DNA of 64,000 nt from contig NC_081340.1 of assembly GCF_022539665.2 (NCBI RefSeq), positions 2,046,001 through 2,110,000 of the forward strand, written 5' to 3'. Position numbers and translations under genes: made by a program. Positions 26,211-38,600 of this stretch are shown here, one piece after another. The stretch's first letter is position 1, and each line of letters starts with the position of its first letter. The stretch is from Daphnia carinata (lineage: Eukaryota; Arthropoda; Branchiopoda; Diplostraca; Daphniidae). The notes beneath the pieces are model-generated. The model made no database searches. It had not been told where the DNA came from and saw nothing but the letters and a program-made list of their open reading frames with translations.

Positions 26211-26632
26211 ATGGCTGGAAATAGGGTAGAATTACGTGAAAACGTATATGAACTTTCTAAGAACCTATTGCATGCTTTAACCCGCAAAAGCATAAAAATG
26301 TACTCCTTCGTTTTAGTTAACCCGTTAGGCCAGCTCAACCAAATACTAGGCAAACCATAAGAAAGATACAACTTGAAATGCGTTTTTGATTACAGAAGTT
26401 TAAAATACCTTGATGATAACTCTCGTCCTTGAGGTACTGCATCTATTATTATATTGATGATTTTGCGGGTGGAGTAGTTTTGACAGCAACTATCTTTTCA
26501 TTAATGAAATGGCTAAAACTTTTTTTTACCCAGTTTACTTGTAAGGAGGTTGAATTCCCAATGATGCCGCACCAGCGAAAAACGTATTTTACGCCGTGTG
26601 CGTGCCAGGTTCACCAATGCTCTGCGCGCTAA
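26211..26632 (+). pseudogene. Decayed reverse-transcriptase-like remnant, right arm
   Basis: The frame starting MAGNRVELRENVYELSKNLL continues through FVLVNPLG and, after a stop, CVFDYRSLKYLDD. A second frame carries YYIDDFAGG at about 26,448-26,474. The order suits a broken retroelement reverse transcriptase. Several stops and frame changes show that it is not functional. A further open piece at 26,718-26,972 (FVVDPKRYKGIVSIIVLRN) may belong to the same remnant but is not recognised. Confidence 0.3.
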
Positions 26633-28085
26633 CCTCCAGAAAAATTCAACGGATGCCAAATAGTACCCTTAAAATGTTTTATCAAATGGCAAAAAAAGCT
26701 GTAGATTACCTAAGTTCATGTTTGTAGTCGACCCCAAGCGATATAAAGGGATCGTTTCCATCATTGTCTTAAGAAATTGTGGTAATGTGATCCAGCAGAT
26801 GTTCGTCTGCATAAATGGCCGCTTCTATGGTACGATAAAGACCTCTTCGAAAATCTACAGAGATGCTTCATGGAAGTTGATCCAAACAATCGTCTCAATA
26901 AACTTACCATTTTACCGGCAGAATTTCTCCCAGTTAAATCGTATTTGCAACGATGATATTCCACGGATTTAACAATTCGTCGTTGTACGTACCTTTGAAA
27001 ACATCTTATAATGATAATCGTTTTGGTCACTAAACGTAAAAGTTTACCTGCAGTATCCACCAAATCCTCACGACCACCCTTTACATCGAACCTTAGTTCT
27101 GTGGGCGTCAGTCCAGAATAATAGTGTTAGAAACAACTCTCTTGGCAGCGAGGATTATTGAATGGCACTTAAAGTGAAGCAAACTGCGATCTCCATGAGC
27201 ATTAGGCGCTCGTTTGCCATACAAGGTCTGCTTACACTTGGATATATTAATTTAAGATCCTTTGGTCCCGCATTTGGAAACGTCTAATAGGATGTTACTT
27301 GAATCCTGCTCGGTTTTGCAAACCTCATCTGCCCAGTCAATCCATTGGCAATTTAAAACATGTATTAGTTTAATAGGATAACAAGTAATATTGTACTACC
27401 TTTCAACATTTTCCACTGTAAACACTTCTTCATTGCAAATAAACTGCATTTGGTGAAACCTTTTAGTGATGATAATTGCTGCGGGTCAGGATCATGTCCT
27501 TAGGATCAACATGTTCTGGATTATTCAGAAGAAAATTAAAATCTTCATTAGGAATTCTTTAAACCAAATGACAGATGTCTAGTGAATTGAGCACATTGCT
27601 CAGACCACAGGAAATCATTTGCTCTATTCTTTATTGAACTCCGCAGCATTTTCATGTGGGATGGTTGCAATGAAAATAACTTTTTTGCCCTTTTCTCAAA
27701 TTGTCTTCCTCAATGCCTTTTTAGGCAGAAAAGAAATTTACTGACTCTTTAATTTACTCTACAAATCTTTCTCACCTTGTCACTAAGAAGAACAGATGAT
27801 CATATTTCGTGAACTGTTTTACAGCATAGGTATTATTGCCTTGAAGTGACTAGCAAGAAAAATTTCCATTTTTATAGCGACAGTCGATACTCAAAAGTTC
27901 TAAAATTAATGTTTTACAGCATTATCCTACAGAAAAAAGGTGATAATAGAATAGGAAGATTATAAACCACTCACCAGACAAGGAACGAAATTCTTCGACG
28001 CAACTAAAAAGCTTCAAAGGCTGCCAATAGGTACTGGTCATCTTCATGAAAACAATGTAGGATGTCATGACACGAGGATAATGTA

Positions 28086-28651
28086 AACCTGGGCCACCTA
28101 ATATCGAGAAATCGAAACATTTCAGTAGAGCCACCTATTATCGGGCAATCGAAACATTTCAGTAGAGCCCCTATTATCTGGAAATCGAAGCATTTCAGCA
28201 GAGCCACCTATTACCAGGAAATTGAATAGAGCTACCTATTATCAGGAAATGGAAACATTTGAGTAGAGCCACCTATTATCGCGAAATTGAAACATTTTAG
28301 CAGAGCCACCTATTACAGGGAAATCAAAACATATTAGCAGAGACCCTATTATCGGGAAATCCAAATATTTTAGCGAGCCACCTATTATCCGAAAATGGAA
28401 ACTATACAGCCAAGCCACCTATTATCCGAAATTCGAAACTATACAGCAGCGCCAGAGCCACCTATTATCGGGAACCCTAACATTCTTTCCGCCACCTATA
28501 AAGGAAACTGAAACATCTTAGAAAACTTCACGCCGCCGAATGGCAAAACCTAAACCTTTAATTTCGCGCCACCTGTGATCGGAAACCGAAACAAGAAAAA
28601 AAAAACAGCCCACCTGTGAACCAAAACCGAAACAAAACAGCCCACCTGTGA
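28086..28651 (-). repeat. Minisatellite of about 36 bp, right arm
   Basis: Mirror image of 20,360-20,925, with the same number and order of variant units as far as I could follow. Confidence 0.75.
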
Positions 28652-30337
28652 ACGGGAAACCAAAGTACTGTGGAAAAGCAGTACTCCTAAGACGTTGGCT
28701 GCCAGTTCGCTGCCGACAAAATCGGGTCTTCACACCGTCACTTGCCGAAGTCTGAGTTTTAGAAAGTCTAGTAGTAAATAGCGAGTATAAGTGAAAACCA
28801 ACTCCAATAGACTTTAGATTTGTTTTACTATGGCGAAAGTGCCAACAATAATGGCTTATGTTAAGTTAAGTCCTCAGGGTTTCCCTAAGCTGTTCAAAAT
28901 GGATTTCCCACTAAACACCATGCTTCAGTAAAAGTATTAACCAAATATACATTTTGAAAAATTAAAAAAATAAGCATTTACCTTGTTGACGAACGTTTCT
29001 ATCTTGCCTAACTCCTGATTCCTCCTCTTGTAGTCACATTTACATTCTTCAGACACAGACACATTCACCTAGCTATATAACAAAAAAAAAATTTAAAAAA
29101 AATTACAGAACCATGTTTTCACAAAATATGTTAAAGAAAACCAATTTACCTTGTTAACTACAATAACAGAATAGGACTTAACATTGACAGTTGGGAACCT
29201 CAACCTAAAAAGTATAAATCAATATTTGTTGGCCATAACTATCATTTAACAATTTTGTTCCTTCCTAACCTTTTTATAAAAAAACATCAGCTTGTTATTG
29301 AGAATGAAATCTTGGCTCTCTCTCCTCTGTGTCACTGTCAAGAACTGTACCTATAGCAACAAAAAAAAATCTGTTAGGGGTAAAAAATTTCAAAATCATG
29401 AATAGATAATAATAACAATAAATGAAAATATTGTTACCACCAGTCTGGCAAAACAATGGTGATTTAGCAATAGCTTTGAAGTTTAGCAATAGCTTTGAAG
29501 TTTAGAAAGAGCACTCTTGTCTTACAATCTCTTCTACACATTCTGGATAACTGGTTCGTGTGCATTTTGCCCTTTTGCTTTCAAATAATAAAAGCGGATC
29601 AGTAAGAAATGAACAGCAGGCAATCTATGAAACAAGAAGACAGAAGAAAATGAATGATACATTTAATATGAATAAAAAAAACAAATACAAAATGTTATGT
29701 ATAGCTACAGTATAATACTCTTGTACCAATGTGTTAATAATACTTAAAGCTGGGAGACATGTTACAAATACAACAATAATCTGTAAAATGAAAATTTAGA
29801 TAACCAAGTTATTGCTTTACTGATATATTATTGTTGTATTTTTATTTACATACTGATGATTGTAACCATAAAACAATTACTCTCTGAGCTTTTACTTGGT
29901 GAATTTTACCACTTTCACATGTGTTATCTACTACCTTTTTCAGAAGAGAAGGTAGTATAACATTGGTGATACCTATCTAGTTGATCCTGTTGATTTCGTA
30001 AGTAGCTTTGGGTATGGCAGATATTACATATCAGTATCTGCTAAGACAAACACCTGAAGAAAACCAAACCTTTAAGTAAAATCTATCTTAATGCTTCAAA
30101 TGTGTAGCCATAGTGGTAAAATTAACAGTATAGATTATGCAATGCAAAATTGTATCATATACCCTTTCACAGCAAACAATTCTTCAACACTTGCAATACA
30201 TCATTACTTCCCTAAGAGTTATGATCCTTTTTTTTGGTATAATACGTACTACATCACTTTGACATTACCTTTTTCAAGAGACGGGAATTGGATAGGAAAT
30301 CCATGATTGAATATATCATCCATAATAATAATACTCC

Positions 30338-30363
30338 GTGGCCGTTATTACAGTAGGCCATGC
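30338..30363. repeat. 26-bp direct repeat flanking the large inverted repeat, right copy
   Basis: Same orientation as 18,486-18,511 with two mismatches. It begins 17 bp outside the right arm. Just beyond it, a GCGCCAAAACTAGCG stretch loosely mirrors sequence near 18,440-18,475. Confidence 0.6.
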
Positions 30364-31079
30364 GCTATGCTAAAGAAGTCGGCGAATTATTGCGCCAAAA
30401 CTAGCGCCTTCAATGGCGACACCTGTGAGACGTCGAGGAGTTTCTACAATGAACAATCGGTTGCAACAATTTAAAGATTTGCCCCTAAAAACTCCTTAAA
30501 TTCAACGGATCTACCCGCGTTTTTGTTGGGTATTATACGTATACAATATATATGTGCATTCGGTAGACGCTTCAAAATAGAATTCTTGTAATAAATCGTC
30601 ATCCGCGTTAACCCATTTTGTAAAATACACCCAAATCACTACCCTTTCCAGTAGTCTTTGGTTGTTGAAGGCCCTATGTAAATGGATTATAACAAGCGTT
30701 TTCGCCACTCGAAAGAGCCACTAGATTTGCCAAACAGTAACTGTAATGCAGATGAGCTTTTGTTTATCTGATATTAGGCATAAGTCAAAATAGGGGAAGG
30801 GGGGGGGGGAATGTAGGAAACGATGTGGTAGTAGCGGCCTGGCTTCCATGAATTCCGGTTCAATCAACCTAAGTTATATTAAAATCGTACTGTCAAATTA
30901 GAAGTACACATATACAAATAATGCGATACCTTTCCTGTGAGTTTCAGAGTTTAATTTTTTCTATGGCCACCTGATAATTTCCTGCCAGATTTTTTTGTCT
31001 GTTCACTTCCTATTATTTGCAAAGACGATGCATCAAAGACGGCTTCAATGATATGAATAGTCACAGCCAAAAATGATCG
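30364..31079. other. Intergenic, no gene recognised
   Basis: AT-rich DNA with a G run near 30,800. A 28-codon frame at 30,413-30,499 has no support. Possible further 3' exons of the small minus-strand gene could lie near 30,970-31,010, where an acceptor-like AATAATAG precedes a short open stretch, but this is weak. Confidence 0.4.
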
Positions 31080-31729
31080 TTACGGTATTTTGGTACTCCA
31101 TGAAATCCCCACGTGAATTGGTACACGTACGATCCAACTCCTTTTTCCCCTACAAATATTTGCCAATTGTCTAGTTAATCTGAGTGGATGGGAAAGTATT
31201 TGGGGCTAAAAAATAAAGCGTTGAAAATATAAACACATTATTTTATACCTTTGCAGCTACAGTCGATAAGAATTTTTCTAATTCTGGATACAAACTAGAT
31301 GCCTGTTAAGAAATAATGATTTGTTAACTCGTAAAACACACCATGATGGCCTTTTGTTGTATTCGGTGTACAAACCGTTTTACGAACGTATCTTTACATA
31401 GTCGGAAGAATACCTTTTTACTAGTTGCTGGTTTAAACAACAAAAAATTAAAGATAGCTGTTATGAGCTCCTTACTAACCGAGTGGCAGCATCATTTTAC
31501 GGTATTATAGATGATTCATTTGAAAACGCGAACTCACCTTAGAAAGTATGAGCTTTGTCTGCAAATCCACCACCGCCGAACAGGTAGTCGATAATTGCAC
31601 TACACTTCTAGCTAATTCTGCTGGACCATTTTTCGGTGTTGTTGCGCCTGAATCGAGGTTGATTATACCCATTATGGTTTGAGGTATAACCATCAACGAA
31701 AGCAGAATAATGAAGGAATTCAAAAACAT
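31080..31729 (-). CDS. Small secreted protein, unknown function
   Basis: Three phase-0 exons, 31,729-31,538, 31,302-31,249 and 31,205-31,080, give 123 residues. The protein starts MFLNSFIILLSLMVIP, a clear signal peptide ending near residue 21. The first donor (TCTAAG|GTGAGT) is strong, and the second exon has acceptor TTAACAG and donor GCAAAG|GTATAA. The third exon runs to a TAA, but a strong internal donor (GATC|GTACGT) leaves open that the real gene continues by splicing. It is head to head with the giant repeat gene and shares its style: signal peptide exon, then tiny phase-0 exons ending in Lys, with single cysteines (STTCSAV, ANICRGK). A short paralogue of that gene's N-terminus is possible. 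No known domain is recognised. Confidence 0.55.
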
Positions 31730-32626
31730 AGTGATGACCAGCCTGTAAAATGCAAGACGATTAACAGTTAACCTACAGTTTAGGAAACCATTAACAATAC
31801 CTAGACGTATTACTTGCCTGCTTCCTTCTTCACGCAAATGAAATCTCTAATAAACACAACCTAACAAATACATATTTAGTTTTTGTGGTCCTCGTATCTG
31901 ACATTTGCGTAATTATTCAGTCTGACGTGGCAAATCGTGCTAAGAGGACCCTGCAAGCAAAAGTGAGGAAATCATTTCTGCGTGATTTTTAAGTTAGCCA
32001 GGCATCAAATACCGAAAGTGTTTCACGGGCATATTTAAATTACCTAGCTGTTGAAAATGAGACTGCGTTCAATATGAGCCGTTTATCCAAGTATACCAAG
32101 CTTAAATTTGAAAGAAAAATCAATATAGTTCAAAGTGACCAGAAGTTGAGTTTTTCTCAATTTCCCGAAGGCGCTACAACCTGAAATGGCAAACGACTAA
32201 TTTAGTAATTTGATCACAACAAAAGCAAATATAACACGTTCAGCAAATAAATTTTCATTTGAAATAGCACTGTACCTTTTTTTAAAATGTTAGTTATAAC
32301 TTGTACGTGGCGACGAAGCTATCACAAATCAATATCAAACTATTATACAACTCTTTTGATCAGGTAAACAGTGTAAAACTATAGAATTAGTTTAACTTGA
32401 CACAACATATAACTGCATTCCGTTTTCAAATTTAAACTGGAAAATTTTTCAGGGGTCTAGCGTGGGGGCGAGTAACAATATGATGAAATTTGGAATAACA
32501 CATCATAGAACTAAATATTAAAACAAACTACACCAATCGTAAAACTTAAATTGCAGCATTCCGGTATTTTTTGAATTAGTAGGGCAAAACACAACTGGCC
32601 ATCGCCGTTTCCTTATAGTCTACGTG
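31730..32626. promoter_or_regulatory. Shared intergenic region between divergent secreted-protein genes
   Basis: About 0.9 kb separates the two predicted start codons, which point away from each other. It probably holds both promoters and 5' untranslated exons. No definite TATA box or initiator could be fixed by eye. Confidence 0.4.
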
Positions 32627-35600
32627 ATGAGGGCTCCCAAATACTCGGCAAAGTTTACGATATTCATGATTTTTTCGGTCACTGGCATTACACTGGGCGA
32701 CAATCCTTTAGCGGAAAAAAGTGGGATTGAAAATGATCTTTTCCAAGGGGAAGATTCATCCAACAACGTTGTGAGCACCGTGTCGGAGAAATCTACAGTT
32801 TCTTTAAAAAATGAAAGAGGAAAGTGTGTTGAGTACTTAGAGTCAAACCTGAAAGAATTTCTACAAACGAATACCCTAACGACAAGCAAAGTAAGTTTTT
32901 GTATAAGGAATACGAAATATGCATTTACAATCGTAATAGCCTTATTGAAGTATGACCAGACTACATTTACTTAAAATTCACGATAACAATAATATATTTT
33001 AGGATAGTACAACGCATCCAGGTGCTGCAGTCGACGAAATACTGCACAAAGTAACATATTTTTAACATTCACAACAAACAAAAATAATAATAGTTAAAAA
33101 ATGTTAAATTTTATCACAGAAAACACTTGAATTAATGAGAGATTGCAAAGGTGCTCAAATTGATGTAAAACAACATGTCATTACAGAGGTATTGCAGCCT
33201 AAAATTAGATAAATTCAAAATAGTTAACTTACATGTTTTATTCCAGGTCGATTCTTGTAAGAGAAGTTTCGAACAGCTGGTAATCCAAAGAATCTTGCTT
33301 AAGGTAAACATTTTTTATTGCCATAAGCCACTTCAAATCTATGTATTAGGGTGTTCTTACTGTGGTTAGATAAGGATTTTTACTATACCACATGATTATT
33401 TCCTTTCCTTGACAGTAGTAAATCAAGGGGGTTTTAAAACTCGAAAAAAAATTTTGAACTTGCCCCACATAATTTTCCTTTGAAGAATTACAAAATCAAG
33501 ACTTTGTAGTAAAACCAACTCTAGTATTCGTATGCAAGAACTACGCCACCTTTCGATCAGAAAATCACAAAAAAAGCCTTTTTTTTTTTACCTGGAATCA
33601 CAAAAATCGAAAACACTTTTGGATTCAGTCTTTGTTCTTGCATCTCGTAAACTTCACCAAAAAAATGTACACAATCCGAAGAAGTCAGTTTCAATTGGTA
33701 AAACTAAGCCTTGTCATTCACTAGTCGTTTCATCACGCGTATTTGAATAGTTAATTTTAAGTCAACTTTAAATCAACCGACACGTCATACGGTAGGACAA
33801 TTTTAATCACGAAGCGGCACAATTTTAATACTTTTGTAAAGCAACAAGCAGACGGTATTGCCAATGGCCGCAAATGGTAACTAAGAAATGATTTTGGTAA
33901 CTAAAGTCTAATAGTCACGTGATTTCAACTGTGGTCAAGTAGCCAGGGGCGTGTAAGGGAATATTTACCTATATCTTAATATTATATTATTATTATGTAT
34001 GGCGATTAATGGTATATATATATGATTATTAATCGCCGTTTACGATATTTAGCCGTATTCCAAAACTGCGGAAAAACTGGAGGAAGAGAATAACCAGCTT
34101 CGTAAAAACATCCAAAAACTCGAAATAGAAAAACAGCTAGAACAAGTCCGGTTTACAGAGGAAAAGAAAAACTTTGAATTCATTATCGAACAAACGAAAA
34201 AAGCAATACAGGAAAAAGAAAACCTTTTGATTCATGCTAACGAAGAAAACCTTAATGTACGAAATAATCTGATTATCTACCGAGAAGAAATAGCAAATCT
34301 TACATTTGAACTGGAAAACGATGACCCAGTTTTAGGGGCAAAAAAATTATCAACCATCCAACTAGTTCAGAAACTGAAAAAAGAAAAATTTAATGCTGAA
34401 AGTCTGTCACATCGACTTAATATAGAAAACCAGAAGCTGGAACACAAACTTACAGAGTGCCAATATGACATAAAAAACATTACTGACCTATTAAAAGATG
34501 AAAATTTTACCACTGGGTATGATGATTCTTCAGCAATAAGACTTGTCGTTGAATCACAACGAATAAAAAACAACTGTTACAAATTGTCCGATAAAATGTC
34601 GGAAGAAAAAAAGTTGTTGGAAAGCAACATCACTATTTGTGAAACTACAAAGAAAAGTTTAGCTCAACTGTTACAAGACGAACAAAGCAAGTTATCAAAG
34701 TGTCAAAAAACAAATATTGCATCAGAGGGAATGGTATCTTCTTGTCTTCTCGAATTAAAAACAGAGACAAAACGATTGGATGAAACGGTCCAGAACTTAG
34801 AAACCCAGTACGATCTTTGTAAAAAGCAAATCATTTTACAACAAAGAAAAGAGGAAAAATGTAGAGTGAAAAAAGAAAAACTAAAAGAAATTATAACAGC
34901 AGTACGTATCAATCAAAACAACCATGTAAAGGAAATGAAAGATGAATTCGAGATAATGCAAAACTATGGGAAAAAAGTGCATGATATCGTAAAAAATCAA
35001 CTGCAATGGATTTTAACACAAGACGAAATAGAAAAAAATTCAACAAGCACATCGCGCGAATTTCGAAAAATGATCATGCGTTCTAATGAAACATATCATC
35101 ATTCAAATAGTAAAAACATGACAGAAATCGAGATTTTGGAGGAAGTATATCGTAAATTAAATTCTGCACTTCTATGTGAGCGAAAACTGAACGAGGTTTT
35201 CGATGTTGTCAAGATAGAATATCAAAACATTACCCTGTCCAGAAATGATGGAAATGACTCGATGGCCGTAGAAAATGCCACAACACTTGAAATGTTACAA
35301 GAATGGAAAAGGGAGTTGAAACAGAATAAAGAGCAATTGCTTCTAGCAAAGGATGAAATTGCGAACATTGCAAACTTTGCCAGAGAGTTTATGGTGCCAG
35401 AAACACAAAAATTGCTGGATGCTTACATTTTGCCAGTGAATGCCACACCTCTAGAACATGACCCAGCCATAATAGAAACCTTAAACGACTTGCAAAGGAA
35501 ATTGAAGCGAACCCAGGAACTACTGTTGCTTACCAACGATGAAATTAAAAACATTACCGGATTTGCGACAAAGTTTACCAGTGAATTAAACCCTAGCCCC

Positions 35601-38600
35601 ATTGACGATTCAGTGCAAGAGGTAAATGACACAAGTCCTGAGCTAAAAACTACTCCGATCCAAACACTTCGAGATTGGCAAGAAAAATTAATGCAGGCGA
35701 AAGAAATATTACTTGTGGCCAAAGAGGAGATTAAGGACATCGCTCTCGCCACTCTTGACTTAATGAATTTGGGGGACAATAAAACCATCGCTTCAACAAG
35801 CCAATCTAGTAACCCAATATTTGTAACCAATACCACTGCAGCAGCTGAAAGAATGAAAGATATACAACAAGGATTGAAGTCTGCTCAGGAACAACTCCTC
35901 TTGACCAAAGATGGAATTCTCAGCATGAACAGTTTTGCGAGAGATTGGACTGATTTGGTCTCTGAAAATGCAAATGTTTCCAACGGAGTTTTAAATGACA
36001 CGGTTGATGGACCAACTAGCATGCCAACACAAAATTTAACAGAGTTGCAGGGGGCATTGAAGCAGTCCCAAAATCAACTGTTATCAACTGCTGATGAAAC
36101 TGAGAACATTGCAAAGTATGCAGAAGACATTATAAGCTTAGGTTTAAAAGCAATAGGGGCTTCACTTGGCCAAACAAGTCCAGCAATCCTTGGACCAAAT
36201 GCTTCGGCAATGGAAACATTACAAGAGTGGCAAAGACAGTTCAAAGGAGTTGAGCAACAGGCACTGCTCGCAAAGGATGAAGTGAAAAACATTGCAGACT
36301 TTGTCTCAAATACATTTTCACACATCCTGACTACTCCTAATGGAACGATTACTGAGTCTCTTGACAAAAATGCATCGACAATTGATGTACTGAAGGCGGT
36401 GCATCGTGAATTGACTGCTGCAGCTTTGTGCCATTCAACCTCTGGACCCAACGCTTCATCTATTGATCTTTTACAACAATGGCAAACAAGATTCAAAGAA
36501 ATGCAACAACAGGCACTGCTTGCAAAGGATGAAATTAGAAACATTTCAGATTATGCAATGAATACCTTTTCAGACCGTTTGGGTTTCGCTAACGGAACGT
36601 CTACAGATCCTGCTGACCAAAACATGTCGACCATCGACATTCTGCAGGCCGTGCATCGTGAATTGTCTGCTACAGCTCTGTGTGAGAAACAAATGAAAGA
36701 GGTTTCCGATGTTGTCAAGATAGAATATCAAAACATTACCCTGTCCAGAAATGATGGAAATGACTCGATGGCCGTAGAAAATGCCACAACACTTGAAATG
36801 TTACAAGAATGGAAAAGGGAGTTGAAACAGAATAAAGAGCAATTGCTTCTAGCAGAGGATGAAATTGCGAACATTGCAAACTTTGCCAGAGAGTTTATGG
36901 TGCCAGAAACACAAAAATTGCTGGATGCTTACATTTTGCCAGTGAATGCCACACCTCTAGAACATGACCCAGCCACAATAGAAACCTTAAACGACTTGCA
37001 AAGGAAATTGAGGCGAACCCAGGAACTACTGTTGCTTACCAACGATGAAATTAAAAACATTACCGGATTTGCGACAAAGTTTACCAGTGAATTAAACCCT
37101 AGCCCCATTGACGATTCAGTGCAAGAGGTAAATGACACAAGTCCTGAGCTAAAAACTACTCCGATCCAAACACTTCGAGATTGGCAAGAAAAATTAATGC
37201 AGGCGAAAGAAATATTACTTGTGGCCAAAGAGGAGATTAAGGACATCGCTCTCGCCACTCTTGACTTAATGAATTTGGGGGACAATAAAACCATCGCTTC
37301 AACAAGCCAATCTAGTAACCCAATATTTGTAACCAATACCACTGCAGCAGCTGAAAGAATGAAAGATATACAACAAGGATTGAAGTCTGCTCAGGAACAA
37401 CTCCTCTTGACCAAAGATGGAATTCTCAGCATGAACAGTTTTGCGAGAGATTGGACTGATTTGGTCTCTGAAAATGCAAATGTTTCCAACGGAGTTTTAA
37501 ATGACACGGTTGATGGACCAACTAGCATGCCAACACAAAATTTAACAGAGTTGCAGGGGGCATTGAAGCAGTCCCAAAATCAACTGTTATCAACTGCTGA
37601 TGAAACTGAGAACATTGCAAAGTATGCAGAAGACATTATAAGCTTAGGTTTAAAAGCAATAGGGGCTTCACTTGGCCAAACAAGTCCAGCAATCCTTGGA
37701 CCAAATGCTTCGGCAATGGAAACATTACAAGAGTGGCAAAGACAGTTCAAAGGAGTTGAGCAACAGGCACTGCTCGCAAAGGATGAAGTGAAAAACATTG
37801 CAGACTTTGTCTCAAATACATTTTCACACATCCTGACTACTCCTAATGGAACGATTACTGAGTCTCTTGACAAAAATGCATCGACAATTGATGTACTGAA
37901 GGCGGTGCATCGTGAATTGACTGCTGCAGCTTTGTGCCATTCAACCTCTGGACCCAACGCTTCATCTATTGATCTTTTACAACAATGGCAAACAAGATTC
38001 AAAGAAATGCAACAACAGGCACTGCTTGCAAAGGATGAAATTAGAAACATTTCAGATTATGCAATGAATACCTTTTCAGACCGTTTGGGTTTCGCTAACG
38101 GAACGTCTACAGATCCTGCTGACCAAAACATGTCGACCATCGACATTCTGCAGGCCGTGCATCGTGAATTGTCTGCTACAGCTCTGTGTGAGAAACAAAT
38201 GAAAGAGGTTTCCGATGTTGTCAAGATAGAATATCAAAACATTACCCTGTCCAGAAATGATGGAAATGACTCGATGGCCGTAGAAAATGCCACAACACTT
38301 GAAATGTTACAAGAATGGAAAAGGGAGTTGAAACAGAATAAAGAGCAATTGCTTCTAGCAGAGGATGAAATTGCGAACATTGCAAACTTTGCCAGAGAGT
38401 TTATGGTGCCAGAAACACAAAAATTGCTGGATGCTTACATTTTGCCAGTGAATGCCACACCTCTAGAACATGACCCAGCCACAATAGAAACCTTAAACGA
38501 CTTGCAAAGGAAATTGAAGCGAACCCAGGAACTACTGTTGCTTACCAACGATGAAATTAAAAACATTACCGGATTTGCGACAAAGTTTACCAGTGAATTA

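Larger units (their letters stand above)
24763..30320. repeat. Right arm of the 11.6-kb inverted repeat
   Basis: Reverse complement of 18,689-24,248 with only scattered substitutions and one 2-base homopolymer difference seen. Amino-acid readings of the paired frames differ at single residues only. Such low divergence means either a recent event, ongoing gene conversion between arms, or a duplicated strand in the assembly. Confidence 0.9.

Noticed and set aside
30413-30499. 28-codon frame starting MATPVRRRGVS
   Set aside because: Short, no splice or promoter support, and it sits in a loosely repeated flank of the palindrome.
32624-32626. GTG codon just before the ATG of the giant gene
   Set aside because: Eukaryotic initiation at GTG is not expected; the adjacent ATG at 32,627 gives a good signal peptide.
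34227-34229. TTG as the start of the giant frame
   Set aside because: The frame stays open upstream to an acceptor at 34,053, and phase-0 exons lead back to an ATG with a signal peptide at 32,627.
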